A stretch of DNA of 64,000 bases from CAYHSR01 sp043821725 (GTDB lineage: Bacteria; Patescibacteriota; Patescibacteriia; Magasanikbacterales; GWA2-37-8), in assembly GCA_043821725.1 (NCBI GenBank), contig JBDRCM010000006.1, forward strand, positions 62,001-126,000. Direction: 5' to 3'. Position 1 is the first letter of the stretch, and every line of letters begins with the position of its first letter. Positions 52,522 through 59,213 of this stretch are shown here, in pieces. The notes beneath the pieces are model-generated. The model was given only the letters and a program-made list of their open reading frames with translations. It was not told the DNA's origin and made no database searches. The position numbers and the translations under genes were made by a program.

Positions 52522-52600
52522 TTGACTTTTTCTGGTGTTATGCTATTATAGTCCGGCCTTTGGTATCTAAATGGGCTTTTTGCCCACAATGGGTTTACCA
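52522..52600 (+). promoter_or_regulatory. Promoter and hairpin leader of rpsF-ssb-rpsR
   Basis: TTGACT (52522), 16 nt, TATTAT (52544-52549). The leader then folds as TGGTA (52561)/TACCA (52596) outside TGGGC (52572)/GCCCA (52582), with an asymmetric internal loop. Its position suggests an S6:S18-type autoregulatory leader, but I do not see the usual CCG bulge. Confidence 0.6.
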
Positions 52601-52623
52601 CCCTAAAAAAAAGCATAATATCT

Positions 52624-53154
52624 ATGAAAAAATACGAACTGTTATTAACTTTACCCGGAACTTTAACTGATCAGGAAGTTGAAGATCAAATAAGCGAAAT
52701 AAAAAATTTGATCGAGCAGAATGCTTGCTTGCCTGAAATCAATTCTTTAGGCAAAATACGGCTTGCATATCCAATCAAGCAAATCAGGTATGGATATTAT
52801 TATACAATAATTTTTGAATCCGAACCTGAAAATGTAGCTAAGATTAGCGAAAAATTACGATTGAACAAGCTGGTATTGCGCTCTATATTCAATAAATACA
52901 ACGCCAAGTCACCAAAAGATGTCCGCTTATCAATGACTGAAAGGCCTGATGAAAAAATCAAGCCAACTGACCGGCATGACAGCATGAAGGAAAAAATAAC
53001 ATTGCAGGAAATAATGAGTGATAAGCAGACAAGTGAACAGGATGCTATTAAAACTCAACCGGTTATTGGCACTCCTGTTGACGTAGATTTAAAGGAAATA
53101 GACAAAAGACTTGATGAAATTCTGGATGGTAATGATATTGTTCCTGGAATTTAA
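52624..53154 (+). CDS. rpsF: Ribosomal protein S6 with long C-terminal extension
   Basis: Small-subunit protein that pairs with S18. The first ~100 residues are the S6 fold: MKKYELLLTLPGTL, KIRLAYPIKQIRYGYYYTIIFES and LRLNKLVLRSIFNKY. About 75 more residues, charged and without a domain, extend the protein to 176. First gene of the S6-SSB-S18 operon. Confidence 0.94.
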   Translation: MKKYELLLTLPGTLTDQEVEDQISEIKNLIEQNACLPEINSLGKIRLAYPIKQIRYGYYYTIIFESEPENVAKISEKLRLNKLVLRSIFNKYNAKSPKDVRLSMTERPDEKIKPTDRHDSMKEKITLQEIMSDKQTSEQDAIKTQPVIGTPVDVDLKEIDKRLDEILDGNDIVPGI

Positions 53155-53172
53155 TCATTAATATAAAGCATT

Positions 53173-53631
53173 ATGAATCTGAATAAAGCCATGATTATTG
53201 GCAATCTAACCAGAGATCCTGAAGTCCGCAATATTGCCAATGGAGCCACTGTTGCAAGCTTTGGAGTAGCCACCAACCTTGTTTGGAAAGACAAGGACGG
53301 CCAAAAACAAGAAAAAGTTGAATATCATAATATTGTGGCATGGAGACGTCTGGGCGAAATATGTGGCCAATATTTGCATAAGGGCTCAAAAATATATATT
53401 GAAGGACGTTTGCAGACACGCGACTGGACCGGCCAGGATGGCATAAAAAGATACCGAACAGAAATAGTGGCTGAAAATATGATAATGCTTGATAGCGCCA
53501 GAAGCGGAACAAGCGGATACTCCTCGGAAAACGCGCCGTCGCCGGCTGAATCTGATGATCCTGGACAGCCGATCACAAACTCAAATGATGTGATTGAGGA
53601 AGAAGTAAAAGTGGAGGACATTCCATTTTAA
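53173..53631 (+). CDS. ssb: Single-stranded DNA-binding protein
   Basis: SSB of 152 residues. The OB fold fills ~1-110: NKAMIIGNLTRDPEVR, VEYHNIVAWRRLGEICGQYLHKGSKIYIEGRLQTR. A Gly/Ser/Pro linker leads to the acidic tip VEDIPF, the binding site for partner proteins. It lies between rpsF and rpsR, the common bacterial arrangement. Confidence 0.97.
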   Translation: MNLNKAMIIGNLTRDPEVRNIANGATVASFGVATNLVWKDKDGQKQEKVEYHNIVAWRRLGEICGQYLHKGSKIYIEGRLQTRDWTGQDGIKRYRTEIVAENMIMLDSARSGTSGYSSENAPSPAESDDPGQPITNSNDVIEEEVKVEDIPF

Positions 53632-53651
53632 CGCTAAAAAGCAAAGCAAAT

Positions 53652-53870
53652 ATGTTAAAAACAAGAGATAGACAATGCTATTACTGCGCAAACAAAAACA
53701 AAAATGAAGAGGTTGACTATAAGGATATAGTTAACTTGCGCCGATTTGTTTCATCCTACATGAAAATCGCCCCGCGCAGGCGAAGTGGATTGTGCGCAGC
53801 GCATCAAAGGCAGGTTGCAAATGCCATTAAAAGGGCTCGTCAAGCCGCTCTGATGCCGTTCAAGGCCTAA
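53652..53870 (+). CDS. rpsR: Ribosomal protein S18
   Basis: Small-subunit protein of 72 residues. It has the zinc-type N-terminus CYYCANKN and the core DYKDIVNLRRFVSSYMKIAPRRRSGLCAAHQRQVANAIKRAR. Third gene of the operon. No rplI (L9) follows; a hairpin and then epmA come next. Confidence 0.96.
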   Translation: MLKTRDRQCYYCANKNKNEEVDYKDIVNLRRFVSSYMKIAPRRRSGLCAAHQRQVANAIKRARQAALMPFKA

Positions 53871-53890
53871 AATTCTCCCTGCATGGAATA

Positions 53891-53914
53891 AACCTCGCCA
53901 GCCATGGGCGGGGT
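53891..53914 (+). terminator. Hairpin after rpsR
   Basis: AACCTCGCC and GGCGGGGTT pair around a 7-nt loop, with only a weak T tract after it; possible partial terminator. Confidence 0.6.
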
Positions 53915-53932
53915 TTGTAATTTATAAAATAT

Positions 53933-54967
53933 ATGCCGACTTGGAAACAGCTTTATGACAATCCAAAATTAAAAGCCATATATGATACACGACTGTCTAT
54001 AATTAAAGCAACGCGCGATTTTTTTTACATGAAAAATTTTATTGAAGTTGAAACGCCCATTGCCGTGCGGTATGTTGGCCAAGAACCACACCTAAATCCA
54101 ATACCGTTAGCAGTCAAAAATGAATTTGATGTTGAAAAAAAATTTTATCTCCAAACATCCCCGGAATATGCAATGAAAAAACTCCTTGCTGTGGGATATG
54201 AACGTATATTTCAAATTTGCAAATGCTTTAGAAACAATGAAAGACAGGGAAGCCTGCATAACACTGAATTTACAATGCTTGAATGGTACAGAACTGGATC
54301 TGAATTGGATAAAATAATGGATGACTGCGAAGGCCTTTTTAACTATATTGCAAAAAATGTTAATGGTTTGAATTTGGCTGATGACGGCAATTCCATTGAT
54401 CTTACCTTGCCTTGGGATAGAATCAGCATGAAAGATCTTTGGAATCAAACATTAAATGTAAATCTTGATGATTTTTTTGACTTGGATAAATTTATCAACT
54501 ACGCGCATGAAAAAGGTTATGCGGCTGATGATTTTGACAAGTATGAAGATTTGTTCCACAAAATATTTCTAAATGAAATAGAGCCAAAGCTTGGCTGGAA
54601 AAAACCGATTTTCATATATGATTATCCAACAACAATGTGCTCGCTTTCCAAGCCATGCGAAAATGACCCGCGCTATGCCAACAGGTTTGAACTGTATATA
54701 AAAGGAATAGAACTGGCTAATGCCTTTGGCGAGCTTACTGACGCCGATAGGCAGGAAAAAAACTTTTTGCGCGACCAAAAGCAGAGAAAACAATCTCAAA
54801 AAGAAATTTTTCCAATTGATCAAGAACTGCTTTCTGCACTGCAAAAAATTAAAAAAGGCGCGTCAGGTATTGCGCTTGGACTTGACCGCATGGTATTATT
54901 ACTCACGAATAGCAGTGATTTAAATGATGTTATTTTTGAATCAATCAGCGATCAATTAAACAATTAA
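53933..54967 (+). CDS. epmA: EF-P lysine ligase EpmA (GenX/PoxA), LysRS-like
   Basis: Class II synthetase-like enzyme of 344 residues. It has only the catalytic domain of lysyl-tRNA synthetase, with no N-terminal anticodon-binding OB fold, which is the mark of EpmA. Motif 2 is FRNNERQGSLHNTEFTMLEWY (split by no gap, about 100-120), and motif 3 is GIALGLDRMVLLLT near 316. efp follows after 15 nt, strong context for a role in lysylating EF-P. It could also be annotated as a truncated lysS. Confidence 0.92.
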   Translation: MPTWKQLYDNPKLKAIYDTRLSIIKATRDFFYMKNFIEVETPIAVRYVGQEPHLNPIPLAVKNEFDVEKKFYLQTSPEYAMKKLLAVGYERIFQICKCFRNNERQGSLHNTEFTMLEWYRTGSELDKIMDDCEGLFNYIAKNVNGLNLADDGNSIDLTLPWDRISMKDLWNQTLNVNLDDFFDLDKFINYAHEKGYAADDFDKYEDLFHKIFLNEIEPKLGWKKPIFIYDYPTTMCSLSKPCENDPRYANRFELYIKGIELANAFGELTDADRQEKNFLRDQKQRKQSQKEIFPIDQELLSALQKIKKGASGIALGLDRMVLLLTNSSDLNDVIFESISDQLNN

Positions 54968-54982
54968 CACATTTTATCATAT

Positions 54983-55546
54983 ATGCCAACAACAACTGAC
55001 ATAAAAAAAGGGACGGTTATTCGCCAGCAAAATGGATTGTATTCAGTGGTGGAATTTCAGCATGTTAGTCCGGGCAAAGGCGCCGCCTTTGTACGCACAA
55101 AAATGAAAAACCTTTCCGATGGCAAAGTTATTGAAGTTACATACAAAAGCGGAGAGAGTATTGACATGGCTGAAGTTAACTTTCAAACCATGCAATTTTT
55201 ATACCAAAGTGGCGATTCTTATAGTTTTATGAACATGGATAATTATGAACAAGTTGAAGTAGGAACTGATGTGGTTGGCGATGAAGCCAAATATCTAAAA
55301 GAGGGATTAAAGGTGGTGCTTGGAATTTACGAAGAAAATCCAGTAAGCATACAAATACCGAAAAAAATCAAATATACTGTTGTGGAAGCTCCGCCTGCCG
55401 TCAAAGGCAACAGCGCGGCAGGAAATGTCACAAAAGAAGTAAAATTGGATAACGGACTTAGAGTGAAGGCCCCTATATTTATAAAAGAAGGCGAAGAAAT
55501 TCTGGTAAATACCGAAACAGGCGACTATTCAGAAAGGGCAAATTAA
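54983..55546 (+). CDS. efp: Elongation factor P
   Basis: Translation factor that rescues ribosomes stalled at proline runs. It has 187 residues in three beta domains. The modified loop reads SPGKGAAFVRTK; Lys32 aligns with the modified Lys34 of E. coli EF-P. The C-terminal VKAPIFIKEGEEILVNTETGDYSER is typical. It is cotranscribed with epmA and ends at the terminator at 55622. A poly-proline surface protein encoded at 40937 would be a natural client. Confidence 0.96.
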   Translation: MPTTTDIKKGTVIRQQNGLYSVVEFQHVSPGKGAAFVRTKMKNLSDGKVIEVTYKSGESIDMAEVNFQTMQFLYQSGDSYSFMNMDNYEQVEVGTDVVGDEAKYLKEGLKVVLGIYEENPVSIQIPKKIKYTVVEAPPAVKGNSAAGNVTKEVKLDNGLRVKAPIFIKEGEEILVNTETGDYSERAN

Positions 55547-55621
55547 TCTTTGATGCCAAAGGCCATTAACTCCTGCCTGGGATCTCCACAAATAGACATT
55601 AAAATTAACCGAGCAGAAACA

Positions 55622-55646
55622 AAAAATCCCCATAAGGGGATTTTTA
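55622..55646. terminator. Terminator between efp and Cys-rich gene
   Basis: AAAAATCCCC and GGGGATTTTT flank ATAA; T runs on both strands make it bidirectional, serving efp (+) and the 55649 gene (-). Confidence 0.9.
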
Positions 55647-55648
55647 TT

Positions 55649-55741
55649 CTATTCTTGTGTTCCTTCTTCTTTTTTATCTTCTTCCGACTTTTCAGCCGAG
55701 GCGCAATCGCAGTTGCAATTGCATGAGCAATTTTCGCACAT
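55649..55741 (-). CDS. 30-residue Cys-rich, metallothionein-like peptide
   Basis: The peptide has 30 residues: six cysteines at 2, 5, 7, 9, 11 and 13 in the pattern C-x2-C-x-C-x-C-x-C-x-C, then a highly acidic/Lys tail ending GTQE. Alternating Cys suggests binding of a soft metal such as Zn or Cu, like a minimal metallothionein, but no known family is claimed. Support that it is a gene: a TTGACA-17-TATAAT promoter on the same strand, 38 nt of leader, and a terminator right after the stop. Confidence 0.72.
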   Translation of the reverse strand: MCENCSCNCNCDCASAEKSEEDKKEEGTQE

Positions 55742-55785
55742 AAATTTTGCTTAAAAGCTTAATAATTATTAAATTCAACTTTTAT

Positions 55786-55814
55786 ATTATAGCATATTTT
55801 AGCGATTTTGTCAA
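55786..55814 (-). promoter_or_regulatory. Consensus promoter of the Cys-rich peptide gene
   Basis: The minus strand reads TTGACA (55809-55814), 17 nt, TATAAT (55786-55791). The predicted start is near 55779. No Shine-Dalgarno sequence is evident in the leader. Confidence 0.82.
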
Positions 55815-55907
55815 GGGGAGCGATAACTTGTTAATGAACAATGAACTGAAAACATATTAACACGCAGATATTGATTTTATGAAAAAACCTTGTGGACAAA
55901 TGAATGG

Positions 55908-55929
55908 CCGGGGCGAAGAAACGCCCCGG
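55908..55929 (-). terminator. Strong hairpin downstream of the 55974 gene
   Basis: CCGGGGCG and CGCCCCGG form a perfect 8-bp GC stem with a 6-nt loop, 44 nt after the stop at 55974. There is no T run, so termination is uncertain. Confidence 0.55.
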
Positions 55930-55973
55930 GTCAAGATCGGAGGGGATGAATTGGTAAATAGATTGACGGTCGC

Positions 55974-56207
55974 CTATACTGACCGGTCCCAGCTTTTAAT
56001 AACTCTCTCAGCTTCATCGGTAGCTTCTTTCACCGCGCGGATCTGCGCTTCCAGCCCTTCTTTCAGAGCTCTGAATGCCGTTACTCTTTGTCTGGCGATT
56101 TTGCGACACTCTTCGCTGGCCTCTGGCATCTTTGCGTATACTAACTCGTTATCTTTCCTACCTTCCAAAAAAATCAATGCGTTTTTAATCAGCTCGAGAT
56201 CCTCCAT
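55974..56207 (-). CDS. Small helical protein of unknown function
   Basis: A 77-residue protein predicted to be almost wholly alpha-helical (LELIKNALIFLEGRKDNELV, RKIARQRVTAFRALKEGLEAQIRAVKEATDEAERV). AGGAGG lies 5 nt before the ATG, and TTGACA-16-TAAACT (56227-56254) is a plausible promoter on the same strand. No family is recognised. It belongs with the other strong-SD small genes of the window. Confidence 0.68.
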   Translation of the reverse strand: MEDLELIKNALIFLEGRKDNELVYAKMPEASEECRKIARQRVTAFRALKEGLEAQIRAVKEATDEAERVIKSWDRSV

Positions 56208-56226
56208 GCGTTCCTCCTTTTGCCTC

Positions 56227-56254
56227 AGTTTACCTTAATGTGATAATTTGTCAA
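56227..56254 (-). promoter_or_regulatory. Promoter of the 55974 gene
   Basis: TTGACA, 16 nt, TAAACT on the minus strand; it overlaps the divergent TTGTCA/TATATT promoter at 56248-56277. Confidence 0.65.
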
Positions 56255-56432
56255 AATTTTATCCACATGCGTATATTTACATATTTATCCGCGCGTGTTA
56301 TTTTACCATTACTATGGATAAGACAGCCAAAAGATATTTTTCATTCTTTTTCTGGAACCTCTGCTCCGAGGCGTCTTGTTAAATTTTTGTAAAAAAAAAT
56401 TCAAGAACCTCGGATAACGAGGTTCTTTTTAA
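56248..56432 (+). promoter_or_regulatory. Attenuator-like leader with Phe-rich 22-codon ORF
   Basis: Two promoter-like pairs (TTGTCA-18-TATATT at 56248-56277; TTTACA-17-TATTTT at 56276-56304) precede a 22-codon ORF (56314-56382) with the run YFSFFFW. Four segments follow: GAACCTC (56355), CCGAGG (56366), CCTCGG (56408) and CGAGGTTCTT (56418). 1:2, 2:3 and 3:4 can each pair; 3:4 is a terminator with T5. This is the layout of an amino-acid attenuator. Confidence 0.6.
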
Positions 56433-56541
56433 TTATTGCTCTTTAATATGTGTAAATTGGGTAGAAGATAGGATGTGAATATACGCGCTCTGTCTTTCAC
56501 CCAATTTCAACCGCCAAATTAAAAGGACAGAGGAACCGATA

Positions 56542-56709
56542 ATGAATTCTCAACCACAAAAAACGACCAACGCGCCCAAAAACCAGATGCCGCACGAACT
56601 TCTCAAAGGTCTTCCGTGCGTGCATAGGCCGATTTCTACGGACACCACGGATCATCCGGTCGCACATTTCAAGCTCGGGGACTGGTCTTTGGTCATCGGC
56701 CAACTCTGA
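56542..56709 (+). CDS. Small protein of unknown function (55 aa)
   Basis: A 55-residue frame starting MNSQPQKTTNAPKNQM and ending DWSLVIGQL. GAGGAA lies 6-7 nt before the ATG, and a strong terminator follows at 56754. CTCTGTC (56488) can pair with GACAGAG (56526), partly hiding the ribosome site, so translation may be regulated. It lies downstream of the attenuator-like leader at 56248-56432. No family is recognised; the opposite-strand frame through here is not supported. Confidence 0.6.
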   Translation: MNSQPQKTTNAPKNQMPHELLKGLPCVHRPISTDTTDHPVAHFKLGDWSLVIGQL

Positions 56710-56753
56710 TAGCTCATTCTCGCCCTCTTTTGCCAAAGCAATCCTGCTTGGCC

Positions 56754-56787
56754 AGTCCCGATTTTCATCGGGACTTTTCATTTTTTC
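56754..56787 (+). terminator. Terminator after the 56542 gene
   Basis: AGTCCCGA and TCGGGACT flank a 6-nt loop, followed by TTTCATTTTTTC. Confidence 0.87.
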
Positions 56788-56816
56788 ATTATTTTTTACA
56801 ATTTTGCCGGCATTCA

Positions 56817-56845
56817 TTGACTTTTTTTAATAAAGCAACTATAAT
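56817..56845 (+). promoter_or_regulatory. Promoter of tRNA-Gly(TCC)
   Basis: TTGACT, 17 nt, TATAAT, ending 21 nt before the tRNA. Confidence 0.85.
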
Positions 56846-56866
56846 TTCTACTGTTAAAAACAAAAC

Positions 56867-56938
56867 GCGGGTGTGGTATAATGGCTATTACGCTACCCTT
56901 CCAAGGTGGATACGTGGGTTCGATTCCCATCACCCGCT
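56867..56938 (+). tRNA. tRNA-Gly (anticodon TCC)
   Basis: A 72-nt cloverleaf: acceptor GCGGGTG/CACCCGC, D arm GTAT..., anticodon stem CTACC/GGTGG with loop CTTCCAA, and T loop TTCGATT. CCA is not encoded. Confidence 0.95.
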
Positions 56939-57040
56939 CGTTTTAAAACATCGCTAAAACTAGTGATGTTTTTGGTGTCCTAGAATTTACGTTCGGACTA
57001 AGATATAATTGATATATATGAAAAAGCTATTCCAAAATAA

Positions 57041-57182
57041 TTTTTTTAACGCACCGCTGCGAGGGTAATGAAAATTTATTTTCATTACCGAGCAAGCAAG
57101 TTAAATACCCTGTGGTCTTGCCACAGCGGTCTTCCAAACTGCTGTGCCTGTTTACCCCAACTGAGTCGGGGAGGGGTTCATT
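57041..57182 (-). repeat. Structured repeat R, copy 4
   Basis: Read on the minus strand: AATGAACCCCTC, stem 1 CCCCGAC/GTTGGGG, linker CACAGCAGTTTGGAAGACCG, stem 2 CTGTGG/CCACAG, stem 3 GGTAATGAAAAT/ATTTTCATTACC, and end GGTGCGTTAA. It is nearly identical to copy 3. No gene follows on that strand. The rest of the gap (56939-57550) holds no gene I can support. Confidence 0.88.
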
Positions 57183-57448
57183 TTTAGCAACCATTTTATT
57201 TTTTCAATCAGAATATTTGGTATGTTGCTTGGCGCGATAAATTGCTCTGAAAACAATGCACGTCCTTTGTGTTACTTATGTAGATAAAAAATAATTGGAA
57301 AAATAAATAAAACACGTAAATATACGTGAAGAGTTAAGAGATAAAATAAAATGTCTAATGGGAGTATCCACCAAATTTTGTTGTGAAGAATGAAATATAT
57401 AGTGTAGGTGGGTGGGGTAGTCCCAAACTTTGCAAACTCTTTAATAAT

Positions 57449-57477
57449 TCATCTTACAATCCAGTTCGAACGTCTTG
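57449..57477. repeat. 29-bp direct repeat, left of toxin-antitoxin pair
   Basis: It matches 58042-58070 at 24 of 29 positions, with an exact CCAGTTCGAA core. Together the two copies bracket the RelBE-type module. Confidence 0.6.
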
Positions 57478-57492
57478 TTGCGCTGTTAATAC

Positions 57493-57521
57493 TTGACAGG
57501 TCTTAATACAGATGTTAAACT
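57493..57521 (+). promoter_or_regulatory. Promoter of the RelBE-type pair
   Basis: TTGACA, 17 nt, TAAACT; the antitoxin ATG is 29 nt after the -10 box. Confidence 0.75.
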
Positions 57522-57550
57522 ATAAATAATATAAAGATTAACATATAAAT

Positions 57551-57787
57551 ATGAATACAAAACAACTGTCAATAATAGGTTTACGTGATTTAAGAGAAAA
57601 TCTGGTAGACTATATTGATCAAATAAAAAAGGGAAAAAGTTTTACTGTAGTAAAAAGGTCAGAACCAATTTTTAAAATTAGTCCAATTATAGAGGACGAT
57701 GAAGATGAAAGGTGGGAAACTATTATTGATTTTACAAAAATTAAAAAAGGTGGCGTAGATATTGATGAAGTATTAAAGCGATTGTAA
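57551..57787 (+). CDS. Phd/YefM-type antitoxin
   Basis: Antitoxin of a type II system, 78 residues. The N-terminal half (IIGLRDLRENLVDYIDQIKKGKSFTVVKRSEPIFKISPI) is the Phd/YefM DNA-binding fold, and the C-terminal half is acidic and would wrap the toxin. The toxin starts 1 nt after its stop. Autoregulation is expected for the family. Confidence 0.88.
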   Translation: MNTKQLSIIGLRDLRENLVDYIDQIKKGKSFTVVKRSEPIFKISPIIEDDEDERWETIIDFTKIKKGGVDIDEVLKRL

Positions 57788-57788
57788 T

Positions 57789-58034
57789 ATGGTAGACAAA
57801 ATTCAGAAGGCCTTAAATAAATTTACCAGAAAAAACAAAGACCAGATTCAAAATATCTTAATAAATCTAAAAAAAGGTGAGAATAAGAATTATGACATCA
57901 AAAAGCTAAAGGGTTATAATGATATTTTTAGATTAAGAAAAGGAAAAATTAGAATAATATACAGAATATTGGAAAAAAACAAAATTCAATTAATAACAAT
58001 TGAGAAGCGTTCAGATACCACATACAGTTCCTAG
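57789..58034 (+). CDS. RelE/ParE-type toxin
   Basis: Toxin partner of 81 residues. The pattern LKGYNDIFRLRKGKIRIIYRILEKNKIQLITIEKRSD is the RelE/ParE core with the basic strand residues (R, K, R) used for RNA cleavage in RelE. It could block translation (RelE-like) or gyrase (ParE-like); the sequence alone does not decide. Confidence 0.88.
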   Translation: MVDKIQKALNKFTRKNKDQIQNILINLKKGENKNYDIKKLKGYNDIFRLRKGKIRIIYRILEKNKIQLITIEKRSDTTYSS

Positions 58035-58041
58035 ATTAATG

Positions 58042-58070
58042 TCATCATGCAAGCCAGTTCGAATGTCGTG
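58042..58070. repeat. 29-bp direct repeat, right of toxin-antitoxin pair
   Basis: Partner of 57449-57477; it begins 7 nt after the toxin stop codon. Confidence 0.6.
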
Positions 58071-58096
58071 TATTATACCGCTTATAAACATAAATA

Positions 58097-58966
58097 ATGA
58101 CAAACAACAATATGTCACGAGAAAAACCAGGAGTATTTCAACACGATACAGCCGGTGCGCCTGAAACAAATCCTAAAATAATTGCGGACAAATATATTAA
58201 GTCCATTCCTGAAAAAGATAAAAAGATTGAAAGGCCGGAACAAATTAAAGCAATCTTAAATGCTCTTGATGCAGTTAGGGAAGGAAGTCATGTAACAATG
58301 ACAAAAGACAGGATCGGAAATATGCCAGCATGTCCTTTCGACGAATCACCGCAAGAAAAACGCGCGCGAATATTAAAATTGATACAAAATTTTGTTCAAG
58401 ATCCAGTTACAACCTCTGCTAATATGGATAAAACAAAATATATCGCATCAAGTGATTTACCAAAATCAATAAAGGATGCCGTATTGGCAATAATATTATC
58501 AGAAGGTCCGCATTCCGCTCAACAAATTTTTGCTGAACTTAAGAAACGCATTGAGCGCGATTCTGAAGCTGACATCACGCAACTTATACTATCCCTAAAA
58601 AAAGACGCTCATTTTATTTCCCAAGAATCAGATAATATACGACGATCAGCTTTAAATAAATTTTTAGAATCAATTTATCCAGAGTTAATCAAAAGAGATG
58701 ACGTTAGATTTCTTCAACAAATTAAAGCCCTGACTAGAGAAGAAAAGAATGATCAACAAATTATGGAAAAAATTACGCAAGAGGCGGCAAATCTAATAGG
58801 TGGGCATGCTTTCAGAAATGATGCCCGACGATATTTGGGCAACTCACTAAACGCCCTTGAACTGGCAAACGGAGTTAAACAAGGTTCAATTAACCCGACA
58901 GACATACTTATAACGCCACTTTCAGAAGAAATAGAAGAATTTATTGCAAAAGACGCATTAAATTAA
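58097..58966 (+). CDS. Hypothetical soluble protein
   Basis: Unrecognised protein of 289 residues, predicted mostly alpha-helical and without signal peptide or membrane helix. It has a Pro/Asn-rich start, a charged middle (FAELKKRIERDSEADITQLI) and an end LITPLSEEIEEFIAKDALN. No catalytic motif is apparent. It lies alone after the toxin-antitoxin pair. A second ATG six codons in (MSREKPG) is an alternative start. Confidence 0.65.
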   Translation: MTNNNMSREKPGVFQHDTAGAPETNPKIIADKYIKSIPEKDKKIERPEQIKAILNALDAVREGSHVTMTKDRIGNMPACPFDESPQEKRARILKLIQNFVQDPVTTSANMDKTKYIASSDLPKSIKDAVLAIILSEGPHSAQQIFAELKKRIERDSEADITQLILSLKKDAHFISQESDNIRRSALNKFLESIYPELIKRDDVRFLQQIKALTREEKNDQQIMEKITQEAANLIGGHAFRNDARRYLGNSLNALELANGVKQGSINPTDILITPLSEEIEEFIAKDALN

Positions 58967-59010
58967 AATATATAAAGCCCCTGCAACTAATAAATAGAAA
59001 CTTTGCAATA

Positions 59011-59039
59011 AAAAGACGCCCCAAGCGGTACTTTTTTTA
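59011..59039 (+). terminator. Probable terminator after the 58097 gene
   Basis: AAAAG/CTTTT enclose CGC/GCG with internal mismatches and lead into a run of seven T. Confidence 0.55.
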
Positions 59040-59164
59040 TCACTCTGCTTCACTCCCACATTAGCAAATATGTATTTTGGCGATAAAAGATAGGACTGCT
59101 ATTTTTATTAAAGAAATTGTATTATTATTTTTCCAGATAAGGCCAAGCCATACAGATCGTCCTA

Positions 59165-59193
59165 TTGACATAAACCCTATTTTGATTTATTAT
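59165..59193 (+). promoter_or_regulatory. Promoter of tRNA-Gly(GCC)/tRNA-fMet
   Basis: TTGACA, 17 nt, TATTAT, 20 nt before the first tRNA; the two tRNAs lie 30 nt apart and share the terminator at 59391. Confidence 0.82.
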
Positions 59194-59213
59194 TATACTT
59201 ACAAAACAAAAAA

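Noticed and set aside
56497..56817. A 106-codon minus-strand frame
   Set aside because: The plus strand here has a frame with ribosome site and terminator (56542-56709); the minus frame has no start signal and crosses the terminator hairpin.
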